Shown here: positions 1 to 16,800 of the stretch, in pieces
How the letters are laid out: each line of letters begins with the position of its first letter
Position numbering within the stretch: position 1 is the stretch's first letter
Origin: Pegoplata infirma
Lineage: Eukaryota; Arthropoda; Insecta; Diptera; Anthomyiidae
Length of the DNA stretch: 64,000 nucleotides
Direction of reading: 5' to 3'
Assembly: GCA_963921195.1 (NCBI GenBank)
Contig: OY992538.1
Location: 7,278,330-7,342,329 of the forward strand
The notes under the pieces: model-generated
Told to the model about the DNA's origin: nothing
The model's input: only the letters and a program-made list of their open reading frames with translations
Database searches by the model: none
Program-made: the position numbers and the translations under genes

Positions 1-256
1 TTTTGCCCATTTACGAACTTAGCCTGCCTAGGATCATAAGACATATTCATGCCAAATTGCAGGAGGCTAGCTCTTTTATTTTGGACTGTATCGTGCCATC
101 TACAGACGGACGGACATTCACAGAATGTCTTAGAATCGATCATGGATCAATAATATATATACTTTATGGAGTCCCCGACCAATATTTCGATGCGTTACAA
201 ACGGAATGACAAAGTGAGTATACCCCCATACTGTGGTTGGAGGGTATAAAAATTGT
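1..256. repeat. Dispersed fly repeat, 3' fragment (family A)
   Basis: This is the end of a repeat seen several more times in the window. It holds the inverted form of the CGGACGGACATTC region, then ATATACTTTATGGAGTC, ACCAATATTTCGATG, and finally GGAGGGTATAAAA. The same ending, in the same order, is at 3440-3585. Only the 3' part lies in the window. The open frame at 3-209 is repeat sequence and is not a gene. The style is common in fly genomes; I do not assign a transposon class. Confidence 0.7.
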
Positions 257-276
257 CAGATTCCAAAAAATGCCTT

Positions 277-385
277 CTTAAAAAAGAAGAGACATTTCAG
301 AATTTGACAATTTTTCTATCGAAAAAATGTCTCATAATCCGAGAATTTTTCTATAGAAAAATTCTCAGAATTCAATTGCAGAATT
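277..385. repeat. Degenerate copies of the 35-bp satellite motif
   Basis: About three diverged units are visible here, with TTTTTCTATAGAAAAA-like palindromes alternating with CTCAGAATT-like segments. They match the arrays at 48219-50326 and 63105-64000. The rest of 386-850 is AT-rich with no gene that I can see. Confidence 0.55.
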
Positions 386-856
386 TAACTTTTTAAATTA
401 ACTTCAAGATTTTTAAGTCAACCAATACTTTTTGTTTTAATACTAAACTTAAAAGGCAACTGTTCTAAAACAGACTCCGAGTCTAAGCGACATCGAAAAT
501 AAAAATCTTTCGATACATATTCGAATTTAACTTGTTTACTTTTTTAAATAAATTCTTATTTGGAAATGGTATATTGTCAAACTATATCCCACTGTGTTAT
601 GTTTTATAGACCTTCAGAGCCCAGTGGTAGCCAATTAATTAAACACTTGTTTACCCCGTAATATAATTATGAACAATTGAAATTTTCATAAACAATCACA
701 GTCACACACAAAAAGATCAACAAAAATAGCAAACATATTCCACAAAAAAATTAAAATAAAAACTAAAAATCAAAACTTGGACAAATTTCCTTTGTTTTCA
801 ATTAATAAGATTTTACAATTTGCATACACTCTTCAAATGGGCAAATGAAATTAAGT

Positions 857-862
857 TCAGTC
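857..862 (+). promoter_or_regulatory. Possible initiator (TCAGTC) of the transporter gene
   Basis: TCAGTC matches the arthropod initiator consensus TCAGTY and lies 107 bases before the start codon at 969. I see no TATA box at the right distance and no clear downstream promoter element. This is a weak, motif-only call. Confidence 0.3.
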
Positions 863-968
863 GGTTGGTTGCTTTACAAAAAAACACACATCGGTAGTTA
901 AAAAATTGAATTGGATTATTTTGAAATTCAAAAAAAAAAAAAAAAAATTAAAAAAAAAAAAAAAAATC

Positions 969-3900
969 ATGGATTTCGATGAAGTACTTAATGAAGTTGG
1001 ATCCTTTGGTTTATATCAAAAAATTATTATTTGTGCCGTTTTATTACCTGCTGCTCTTCCATGTGCCTTCCATGCCTATAGGTGGGTAGTCAAAAAAAAA
1101 AAAAACTATAATTAAATAATTACATCAATCGACAAAAAAATTGTAAATGCAATTGTTTAGTCAATTATTTATTGCAGCCACACCCAAGCATTGGTGTCGT
1201 ATACCGGAATTGGAGCCATGGGTACAGGATTATACCGAATTGGTTATGAATTTGAGTATACCTATGAAAAATGGGGAATATTCCCAATGTGATATGTATA
1301 TAAGGAATTATACCGATATTGTGCGTTACATGGAATATCGAACACCAGTTGACTTACAACGAGATAAGGTGTGGCACATCGGTAGTCCTTCGGGATCTTT
1401 AACGGTTAATTGTCAACATGGCTGGCATTATGATCGGACACAATATCCAACAACAGTTGTTACTGAGGTAGAAGGATATTTTTTTATGTGTGTGTTGGTT
1501 AATCCTTATTATCCTCTTTTTGGTTTTAATTTCAGTGGAACTTGGTTTGTAACAGTAGCTATTTGGTTACTTTAGCTTTGGTTATATTCGGTGTGGGTGG
1601 CCTTGTAGGAAATTATGTATTTGGTTATTTGCAAGATATGTGGGGTAGACGTCCCAGTTTTTATGCTTATCTCATATTAGAAATTGCCGCCTGTGCTGCT
1701 AGTGCGTTGGCTTGGAACTATAATTCCTGGTTAGGTCTACGTTTTGCGGTAGGTCTTACAGTTCCTGCAATTTTAGCCAGTCCATATGTATTGGGTAAGT
1801 TTTTTTTTTTTAAATTATAGTTTTCAATTCGTCATTGCCGTATTTTTTATACCCTACAGAAAATATAAAAAATTTTGAGTAGAAAAAAAATATGAAACAA
1901 ATCTTTTAAGAGAAAAAAATTTTCAATTGATTTTTGGGTTAAAAAAATTTAAGTGAAGTACTGATTAAATCTATTCACGCATTTATGTCAAACTAAAATG
2001 TATGGACTAAGAAATATGTAATACAAGCCTATCTTTAACCATTTTCAGGGTCGAACCAAAATCAAATTGAGTCGCGCAAAACGTAAAAAAAACAAAAACA
2101 AACACATCAAATTTGAAATTTTTACGTCGGTTTGATTTAGGTACCTCACATTTAAATATTTTATTAACGAAAAATTATTGGGCGTTACGCCTTACGCGAC
2201 GTAATTTGATTCAGGTTCGACGCTTAAACATTTTATTTTTAGAACTAAACGTATGAGTGATAACACAGTGCAACACCCAAAATCGGAATGGGATGAAACC
2301 AAAAGCAAATGAAAGTTGACATATTCCATAACAAACCCCTCAAGGCTTTTTTCTAGTTTAGAGCTAGATTTTTTTTCACGCATTTGAAGTTAGTGCACTT
2401 TTATTATAATTATAATGCTTGAAAACTGTATTAGTGGCGAATGATTAATATTGTAATTGCCTTTAAATAACAATCATACGCAACGGTGTCCAGTGGTTTA
2501 TATTAATAATTGCCTTTAAATAACAATCATACGCAACGGTGTACAGTGGTTTATTTTAATAATTTTGCTATTCAGTAAATAGGTACTGGACCGATTGCAG
2601 CAAAATTCATACCAGTTATAGCTGAAGTAATTTTGAGCTTAAGTTTGTAAACTGGACCCTAAATGTCCAATAAGGGCACCACCAGGGGCCTTTAAAGTAG
2701 GACATGTTTAGTACACAAAAACTTTATGTGCTTTAAAATCACCAACTTTAAATGCGTGTAAAATAAAATCTAGCTCTGACCTAAAAAAAGGCCTTGAGGG
2801 TTTTGTTATGGAAAACGTCAGCTTTCATTTGCTTTTGGTTTCATCCCATTCCGATTCCGAAAGTTCGATTTTGTATCACTGTGTAATTAAATACGTTCAT
2901 TATTTATTATTCACACGTTGAATAAATTTCTGCATAAATCTGTAGAATAGCACAAAATATAAACAAAATTATAAAAAACAAGTAAAAAAGTTAAATTCTG
3001 CCTTGCCGAATGTAGTGATATCCTCCACAATTTCTAAAAGATTATTGCAAAAAATTTTAGTTAAAAGGAAATTACTTTTGAAAAAAATTTTTTTTTTGTT
3101 AAAAAATTTCCGCGCAAAAAATTTTGGTAAAAAAAATCCGCGATTTTTTTCTTTTTTGTTAAAAAAATATGTTCGAACTTGTTTAAATACCATTTAGTGT
3201 TGAATTATGTAGACATATGTCAACCAGCAGCCGAATTAAAGCATTTTGTATTTTTAGGTTATGTTGAATGTATTAAAAATTTTGAGGTGTCCTTACATTT
3301 CGTTCATAACTTTTGAACCCCTGAACCGATATCGCTCAATTGCAATACCAAACTTCTCGGGAGAACTTCCAATAAATATGTTAAGTTTCAGTTATCTCCG
3401 TGAAATATTTTGGCCGTAATCGCCATTTCCACAGACAGACAGACGGACATCGCTAGAATGTCTTAAAATCGATCGGGGATTATGAATATATATACTTTAT
3501 GGGGTCCCAGACCAATATTTCGATGAGTTACAAACGGAATTACAAACTTATATACCCTCTATCACTAGAGTGGAGGGTATAAAAATGTTTTTAGTCTGCT
3601 CAAAAGCACACTAAATTTATGGAGTAAATGCTTGAAAACCCCCTATTTTCCATACCACCCAATAATTTAAAGCAATAAATTAAAAATAATCCATTATGAC
3701 AATATCATAAATAGAAATATTTTTAGGCCTCGTGCTAGAATAATGCTCTAATCGAATATTTGTAATAATTTAATGGCTTACTGCAAAAACTTGATAAGCA
3801 ACATTTTATTTTTTGGTGTTCTACTGATGTTCCACATACAGATTTTTGGCAGAAGTCTAGCTTAAACCCTTCGTACAAGTATCTTAAGTATGAAGGTTTA

Positions 3901-5145
3901 CTAAAGTTATATTTTCTACATTATTTCAAAAGTTTTAAGGCAAAAATCACCATAATATGAAATGTTGCTTATCGAGTTTTTACAATAAGCCCTTCAATTA
4001 TAAAACAAAAAAATACTTTTTACTTTGTCTCTTAAATTAAATTTTTGTTTTCTCGTTTTTTTTTAGCTATTGAAATGGTGGGTCCTGAAAAACGTGTTTT
4101 CTGTACTATAGTCTCAAATATTGCCTACTCTTGTGGTCTGGTATTATTATCTGGTATCGTGTATATCGTACGAGATTGGAGATATTTAACATTGGCAGTC
4201 TCTTTACCTTTACTACTACTATTTTCATGTTTCTTTGTTTTACCCGAGTCGCCTAGGTGGTTAATGGCTGTTGGTCAACCCCGCAAAGCAGCTAAAGTAT
4301 TGAAAACAATTGCGCGCGTAAACGGTTTAACAGTTGTACCAAATTTTGTTAACATAATCGAACAACGGTTTCAGTCCACCCAGAATCCCAACAAGAGCTC
4401 AGCCACACCGGGTATTTTAGATTTATTTAGAACTAAGAATATGTGTCGTAAAACTATAATCATAACGCTGATATGGTTTGCTAATACCAGCGTATATGTG
4501 GGCTTAAGTTATTATGCTCCAGCCCTGGGGGGAGATGAAATATGGAATTTCTTTTTGGCTGGTGTAGTAGAACTGCCAACTTACGTTTTACTTTGGCCCG
4601 GTTTAAGTTATTTCGGTAGACGTTTTATTTTATGTATTTCTATGTTATCGGGTGGTATTGCTTGCGTTACCACATTTCTGTACAGTCAGAATGCCGATGT
4701 TATGTTGATCTTGTATTGCATTGGTAAAATGGGTATTTCGTCCGCGTTTGTTGTATTGCCCTTGTTGGCATCTGAAATCTATCCGACGGTAGTACGTGGT
4801 TTAGGTATGAGTTTTAGTTCGGTTATAGCTATGATAGGTCCTATTGTCATACCGATTATAAATCATATGGGTCAACATATGCTGGTTTTACCATTAATTG
4901 TTATGGGTTCTCTGCTAATAATAGGTGGTATAGCTAGTCTATTCTTGCCTGAAACTAAGGGTAAAAATTTACCACAAACACTTGCTGAAGGTGAGTCAGT
5001 GCCGTTAAGCTTTCTTTCGAATTGTTGTGATAATGATGCAAAAACTAATTTAGTAAAATCCAAGAATTCTAAATCACAAATTGGAGGACGTCAGCATATG
5101 GTATGTAGTATTTGTAAGACAGAAATAAAAAATCGCAAAGTTTGA
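969..5145 (+). CDS. SLC22-type organic ion transporter (MFS), four exons, complete
   Basis: A plasma-membrane transporter of the major facilitator superfamily, SLC22 branch (organic cation, carnitine or carcinine type); the substrate cannot be told from sequence. Exons are 969-1081, 1161-1467, 1536-1794 and 4067-5145. All junctions are GT..AG and keep the frame, giving 585 aa, normal for SLC22. Residues 1-37 start with MDFDEVLNEVGSFGLYQK, followed by membrane segment 1. A large extracellular loop (about 38-140) carries cysteines and possible N-glycosylation sites (NLS, NYT). The family signatures are in order: EWNLVC at 140-145, QDMWGRR at 173-179, PESPRWL at 286-292 and LPETKG at 520-525. 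The last 60 residues are a hydrophilic tail with CSIC near the end. The start is the ATG at 969, just after a long A-run; the upstream in-frame codons (906-968) are lysine-rich shadow. Intron 3 (2.27 kb) is full of repeats. It may be the CG3790 orthologue, judged from synteny memory only. Confidence 0.93.
2048..2223. repeat. Short fold-back repeat (TCGAACC family) in transporter intron 3
   Basis: The left end, GGTCGAACCAAAATCAAATT, is mirrored by AATTTGATTCAGGTTCGACG on the right, with TCGCGC and ACGCGACG just inside each end. Larger or partial relatives lie at 5518-5565 and 8071-9687. No coding potential. Confidence 0.7.
2264..2883. mobile_element. 620-bp MITE with CACAGTG ends and TAA flanks
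   Basis: The element starts CACAGTGCAACACCC and ends ATTTTGTATCACTGTG. About 140 bp at each end are inverted copies, including GGAATGGGATGAAACCAAAA and its mirror. TAA stands directly outside both ends (2261-2263 and 2884-2886), as expected for a PIF/Harbinger-like TWA target, though 3 bp is weak proof. A 55-bp tandem duplication carrying CAATCATACGCAACGGTGT lies inside (about 2456-2568). Partial relatives are at 38780-39120 and 10440-10496. It lies in intron 3 of the transporter gene. Confidence 0.7.
2978..3585. repeat. Family A dispersed repeat, near full-length copy
   Basis: Starts near CAAGTAAAAAAGTTAAATTC, runs through GCCGAATGTAGTGATATCCTC and ACTTTATGGGGTCCCAGACC, and ends GTGGAGGGTATAAAA. 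The first and last tens of bases are roughly complementary (ATCCTCCAC and GTGGAGGGTAT). The overlapping open frames on both strands (2969-3197) are lysine/phenylalanine-rich A/T-run shadows. It lies in intron 3 of the transporter gene. Confidence 0.75.
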
Positions 5146-5151
5146 ATTATA

Positions 5152-5157
5152 AATAAA
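5152..5157 (+). promoter_or_regulatory. Poly(A) signal AATAAA of the transporter gene
   Basis: AATAAA begins seven bases after the TGA stop codon, so the 3' UTR would be very short. A T-rich stretch follows at 5168-5180. Confidence 0.6.
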
Positions 5158-5517
5158 TGTTTTATGTAAGTTTTTTTTTTCTTTAAGTGCATTTTATATG
5201 TAGAACAAAATTTGTAAAAATAATAGATATAAGTTTTATTACAAATAAAAAGAAAACCAAACAGTTTTTATATTGCGATGATTTGATTTTTTGTAAAATT
5301 TTTCTTTTCAGGAAAACCTATGCGATTGTACTCTTGTCCAAAACATTAAATCATGATGTTTTGCGGAATATATGGGTGTTCATGTTAAAGCAATTTTTTT
5401 TTTAGAAAAAATATATATGCAAATATCGGTCGAGGACCCCATATTGATCCATAATAATTTTCAAAGACATTCTAGCGATATCCACCCGTGCGTCTATCTG
5501 TGGAAAACAAGATGCAG

Positions 5518-6013
5518 TCCAAACCAAAATTGCGCGACGCAATTTGATTCTGGTTCGACCCTAAAGTACTCAGTTCGATTTAACGGCAAAACATCTGTCA
5601 AACTCCATATAAAATAAGTAAAAAAGTTTAATTCGGCCTTGCCGAATGTAGTGATACCCTCCACAATTTCTAAAAGATTATTGCAAAAACTTTATTTAAA
5701 AGGAAATTACTTTTGAAAAAAAAAATTCCGCGAAAATAAAATTTGGTAAAAATTTTTTTTTCTTTTTTTTGTTCAAAAATATGTTTGTACTTGTTTAAAT
5801 ACCATTTAGTGTTTAATTATGTTCACATAAGTCAACCAGCTGCCGAATTAAAGCATTTTGTATTTTTAGGTTATGTTTTTTTTAATTTTTAAATTTTTAA
5901 GGTGTCCTTACATTTTCGTTCATAACTTTTGAACCGATATCGCTCAAATGCAATACCAAACTTCTCGGGAGAACTTCCAATGAATATGTTAAGTTTCAGT
6001 CATATCCGTGTAG
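5518..6013. repeat. Mixed repeat fragments between converging genes
   Basis: First an inverted end of the TCGAACC fold-back family (5518-5565), then AGTACTCAGTTCGATTTAAC (5566-5615; compare 42876 and 45832). A 5'-truncated family A copy follows (5617-6013), carrying CCGAATGTAGTGATACCCTCC. The family A copy stops after ATATCCGTGTAGTACAGCG. The remainder, 6014-7053, is AT-rich and probably includes the 3' UTR of the minus-strand gene; I see no coding potential. Confidence 0.65.
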
Positions 6014-7007
6014 TACAGCGACGTATCCAGGAATTTGAAAAGGTTAAAAACATTTTTGGTTGTAAGAAAATAAAAGCAGTAATTCCTATATTCCTTTTTT
6101 AGTCGTTAGCTTCTATAGACAAACTAAAGTGGCGTCAATTTTAAAAATTTGACATATTATCATTTTAAAAATTTTAAGAGATTTGCAGTTAGTTGTTAAA
6201 CAAACAAATAAAACTCTTTGCTTTAAATATTTGTATAAGGAATTTCAAATTTATTAAATTTTATTACAGTTTTTAATATTCCAAATATGTATACAGAATT
6301 TCCACAAAAATGTTATTTTATTTAGCTCTTTTTTTTCTCAAAGAAATAAAGTAATTTTATATGTAAATTGAAGCAACAGTAAAAGTTTTTTTTTTAATAT
6401 ACATTTATTTTGTTATATTTATAAATAAATTAAAAGTCTACTAAGGAATTTGGATTTTTGGTATGAGGCGCGAAAAAAAATACTATAGTTAACAAAAAAA
6501 AAAGTAGAAAACAAAATTAAATTAATAAATTACAATATTAAACAATGAAATGTTTTTATAAGAATTCATTTTTCCAAAAAAAAATAGTTAACGATTTAAA
6601 TGTTTAAGAGTTAACAACTAACCAGAGTGTAAGTATAATATTATTTTACAATTGAAAACATTTAAGACTTATGTATTTTAGTATATAAAAATACGTTTGT
6701 ATATAATGTTGTATTATCATAAGTTTATAAACAAAATTTGTTGAATTCATATGTGTGTGTGTGTTTAATAGATAAAGTTAAACAAAATTTAGAAAAATAA
6801 ATTTTAAAAATAAATTGCTTGACTTAATTTTGATTTACTTTACTAACATTATTAATTCTCATCATACATTCGTTATTGTTATGTTATTCTTATTAAATTC
6901 TTCAATTATTTTAAATAGATTAATAATTATGGGGATTTCTTAGTTTTTAGTATGATGCATCAAGCAACAATTATTGTTTTAATGTTTAGAGATTGTTGTT
7001 TCTCGTT

Positions 7008-7034
7008 TCCCTCTCTCTCTCTATCTCTCTCCCG
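7008..7034. repeat. CT microsatellite in the Nmda1-like 3' UTR
   Basis: Nearly pure CT dinucleotides, CCCTCTCTCTCTCTATCTCT and on. On the transcribed strand of the minus-strand gene this is a GA-rich tract 20-45 bases after the stop codon. Confidence 0.8.
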
Positions 7035-7053
7035 TTCTCTGTCTGGTATTAGC

Positions 7054-12261
<5,208 letters not shown>

Positions 12262-13825
12262 CTATAAATGGGAAATAGATAAATAAAATTTAAATAACGA
12301 TTTTAAATGTTTTTTTTTTTTATGATTCATTCAATGCATTTTTTTTAGAATTTAACTAACTAATGATACCTTTAGATTATTAAAATGCTTTAAATAAATA
12401 TGTCATTCAGTTAAGGTTAATAAGATTTTTAAAAAATAAATTATTATCAATTTTCGAGGTTATTATTTAAATTTTTTTAATTATGTATATCTAATGATCT
12501 GGAGCAAAACATTTTTAATAATGATGTTTATTTCAAATACTTTCCTTCGTTTGGATTTACAGATTGATACATGATTAATTATTTTTTTAATAATAAATAA
12601 AAAAAAATTGTGTTATTCTACCAATAATAAAAAACAAAAATTTTAAATTACAACTTGCTATATCACTATATAATGGAATACTGGTCACTGGCAAAACTAC
12701 TGTTTAATCATACAAAAAGAATTTTATGTATTATTTCCAGTCAGTCTATGTAGAAGAAAAAGTTCTTTCATTGTTATCTATCGGAAGATAACACCAATAT
12801 ACACGGTCGAAAGATAATAATTCCAATACCATAATATTATTAACAAGTTAATACAATCACACTACATACACATACATATAATTCTGGAATAAAAAGAAAA
12901 CGTTTTCTTGTGGATTTATAAATTGTTTATATTTTTAGTTTTTTATATAAAATAAATAAACAACAAATCATATATAAATAATTAACCCATTTTAGCTCGT
13001 TTATAGATCGTTGTAAATTCTTTAATATAATGTATCTAACCGCTTAGTATTATATAAATTGAACGACGATTAGTCGACTTTTTAATGAAAAAAACAAATA
13101 GTCGTAATTGACTTTGTTTTTGTTAAAAAGTCTAAAAGTCAACGAATCGCGATATTTACAATTCATTATTTTTTTGCAGAAGAGTTTTTAGTTAAAAATT
13201 TAAAAGTGCAATTTTTGGCAACAAAAACATTGTAATTGCATAATGTGGTTTTCCAGTTTTCCCGTGGAATAATTTTTGTCTTTAGTAATTTTTTCATATT
13301 TCTTTTTTGAGATAAGCTAAAATGTAACTTTGTTTGATGTTTGACCGCGAATTTTTCAAAAACGGCTCTGGCAAAGATTTTGATTTTCGTCGAAATATAG
13401 TTCCAGGGCACCCTAGATACATAATCAAGAAAGACATTTACAGTGTTCGCAAATGAAATTTTAAGTTGGTTCGGCCGTGGCGTGCTTTGTTTGTGTATTT
13501 TGTAAGATCCGGGGGCTCGAAATTAATTTTTGAGCTATGTTGAAGAACCAAAAAAATTGCTCCGTTTTGCTTAGTTTTCGAGATATCGCCGTTTTAACTT
13601 TGTAAAATATACATTTATTGTTAACAAATGCTTTTTATTGGCAATAAATGTTACAACCAATGCCACTGTAAATTCAATGCCAATTAAAAATGTCCATGTC
13701 TGGGTTTTTCTAAAAGCTTATTTTTACAATTGTTCCTAAAAGGGTTATTAAAGACCTGTTGGCAAATACAAATGATTACTATCTGTATAAAATAAATTTG
13801 CCACCTGTTTCTTTTCAAATGATTG
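12262..13825. other. AT-rich 5' region of the Nmda1-like gene, no certain gene
   Basis: No convincing coding sequence on either strand. It should hold the upstream exon or 5' UTR of the minus-strand gene. The only candidate I can offer is ATGG/GTTAAT at 12990-12985. The open frames near 13166 and 13684 lack any recognisable motif. Confidence 0.5.
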
Positions 13826-13834
13826 GTAAATTTT

Positions 13835-16800
13835 ATGTGCGTTAAGATAAATTTGAATTTTAGCACCAAAGACACAAACCATTTTACATTACAGAGTGTT
13901 TAACAGTGTTTTAACAGTGCAATGTTATTTTTTTTAAAAAGGGAGTTTTGAAAGAGTATCGAATAAATGGGAACGGGGGCGGCCCTATTTATGGCGGGCA
14001 GGCCATGAGTCGGTAAGACTGCAATCTTTGATTCTAAAATAGTTGAATATAAAAATTCAATTTTTTAGTACTTTAAATTCGACACTTAACTCTAGTAATT
14101 TTTCGTGCAAAAAGTGGACAAATCCAGTGGTCACTACGGGAGCAATGGAACGTGTTCCGACCTGGCACACATATTGATGGTAGTATGGGTCATGTACTTT
14201 CTACATCTGGTTATAAAATCTGCCTGGTCAATTTAGAAGTTGGAGTTATACTGACTTTAAAATTCCAAATTCTATGTTAAATTTTTGGATGAATCTGCTG
14301 GTCACTATGGACACATGGACTGGAATTCCGAAATGAAAGTCATGTGTTAGATTATGTTATGGACATACTCTCTAGTCATATAGGTATGAGTTTTCTAGTC
14401 AGTTTTTAAATTGGAGGTATTTTATCCTAAAAACTGAAAATTTCAGGCCAAATTTTTCCAAAAAACTTGTGGTCACTATGGCAATTTGGACAAATGTTCC
14501 CGGATGAAAGTCATGTCATAGATAGTATTAATGATGTTCTTTCTAACCATAGCTTCCAAATTTTCCTGATCAATTTAGAAATAAAAAAAAATTGCTCTGA
14601 AGTTTTGAATTTCTATGTTAAGTTTTTGGATGAAACTAATGGTCACTATGGAAATATGGACAGGTGTTCCGGGATGAAAGTGGTACCATAAATAGCCCTA
14701 AGTATACTCTTTCCAATGATATCCAAAAAAATTTTGTGATCAATTTAGAAACTTGAGGTATTTTTATAATTCTGCAAATGTTCAGAAAAAAACAAAATTT
14801 ATGAATAAAAAAAAAATTACCCTAAGTTTTAAAAAACCGATATGTTAAATTTACGAAAAAAAAAAAAAAAAACAACCAACTTTAATAAAGTAAACTAACT
14901 GATTTTTTTTTATAGATAATAAAAACAACAAAAGAGGTTGGGGGTGGAGGGGGGGGGGCTGGAGGGAGTATTCTGCAAATGGCGGGCAAAATATAAAGTT
15001 AATTTTTTACTTTTTTTTTTATATTTAACTAAAAGGTTGGAGAAACATGGAATTAAAAATTGTCAAATTTATGTTGAATAAAACTGATGGTCACTATTGA
15101 CCGGATTTCCGAAATGAAAGTTATGTGATAGATTATCCAATGGACATAAACTCTAGTCATAGCGTTGAAAGTTTTGTAATCAAATTTGAAATTGAAGACA
15201 TTTGCTCCAGAAAACATAAGTTTTAGATCAAATTTTCCGATGTAACTCGTGGTCACTATGGCAATTAGAGCAAATTTTTTTAAACTGGTAGTCACTTTGG
15301 CCACAAGGAGTAGAATCCAAAAATGAGAGTCATGTGATGTATTATGCAATTTAAATACTCTCTAGAGTGTTGTCAATTTTGAAATCGGGGGTATTTGATC
15401 CCAAAAACAAGAAATTCTTAACCAAATTTTCCGAAGAAACTTGTGGTCACTATGGCAATTGGCGCAACTGTTCCGGTATAAAAGTCATGTTATATATAGT
15501 ATTAATGATGTTCTTTCCAACCAAAGTTACCAAATTATCCTGATCAATTTAGAAATAAAAAAAATAATTTAAAGTTTTCAATATCTATGTCGAATTTTCG
15601 AATGAAACTGGTTACTATGGGAATAAGGACAGGTGTTCCGGGATGAGAGTGGTACTCTTAATAGCCCTTAGTGTGCTCTTCCCAAATATAACCATTAAAA
15701 TTTTTTAATCAATTGAGAAATAAGAGGTATTTAAATAATTTTACAAAAGTAAAAAAAATTTCAAGTCTATGTTAAAAATTTGGATGAGCTGGTGGTCACT
15801 ATGCCCACAAGGAGCAGAATTCCAAAATGACAGTCAGGTGATAGATTAAAAATGGATATACCCTCTAATCGTTTTTTTGGGAGTTTTGTTGTCAATTTTG
15901 AAATTGAAGGTATTTGACCCTAAAATCAGCAAATGTTTAATCAAATTCTCCTATGAAACCTGTGATCACTATGTCAATTGACGTAACTGTTCCGAGATGA
16001 ACGTCATATTGTAGATAATATTGATGATGTTCTTTCCAACTATATCCATCAAATTGTCCTGATCAATTTAGAAATAAAAAAAATAATTAATCTTGAGTTT
16101 TCAATTTATATATTAAATTTTTTAAAGAAATTCGTTACTATGGAAATATCGACAGGTGTTCCGGGACGTGAGTGGTACCATATATAGCCCTTAGTGTGCT
16201 CTTTCCAAATATAACCATTAAATTTTTCTGATCAATTTAGAAATTAGAGGTATTTAAAAAAATAAACTTAAGTTTCAACAATTTTATTAAAGAAAAATTA
16301 ACATTTCAGTTAACAGCACTTAATGCTAAACTGTTAAAAATAAAAATAATGTTAGAAAATTGGCGGGAGTTTTTATTTTTATGTAATTTTATCTTTTTCT
16401 GATTTAAGTGCTTGAAATTTGTTGGTTAATTTTCCGATAAAATTTTTGGTCACTTGGTCACTTTTGGGAAAATGTTCCGGATTGAACGTCATGTTATAGA
16501 TGATGTTCTTTCCAATCAAAGAAATTTTCCTGATAAATTTAGAAATAAAAAATGTTCAATGTTAAATTTTCCAATGAAAGTGGTTGCAATGTAAATATGA
16601 ACAGGTGTTCTGGGATGAGAGTGGTACCATAAATAGCCCCTAGTGTGCTCTTTCCAAATATAACCATGGCATTTTTTTCATCAATTTAGAAATTAGAGGT
16701 ATTTAAATAATTTTATTATAGTACAAATTTGAAATCTATGTTAAAAATTTGGATGAAACTGGTGGTCACTATGACAATTGGGGCAACTGTTCCGGGATGA

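Noticed and set aside
906..968. N-terminal extension of the transporter before Met at 969
   Set aside because: It is lysine-rich translation of an A-run; the family starts near MDFDEV.
15053..15349. 98-residue frame found identically at 25841-26137
   Set aside because: Identity comes from the mirror arms of the fold-back. The frame breaks in neighbouring tandem units, so it is not conserved as a protein.
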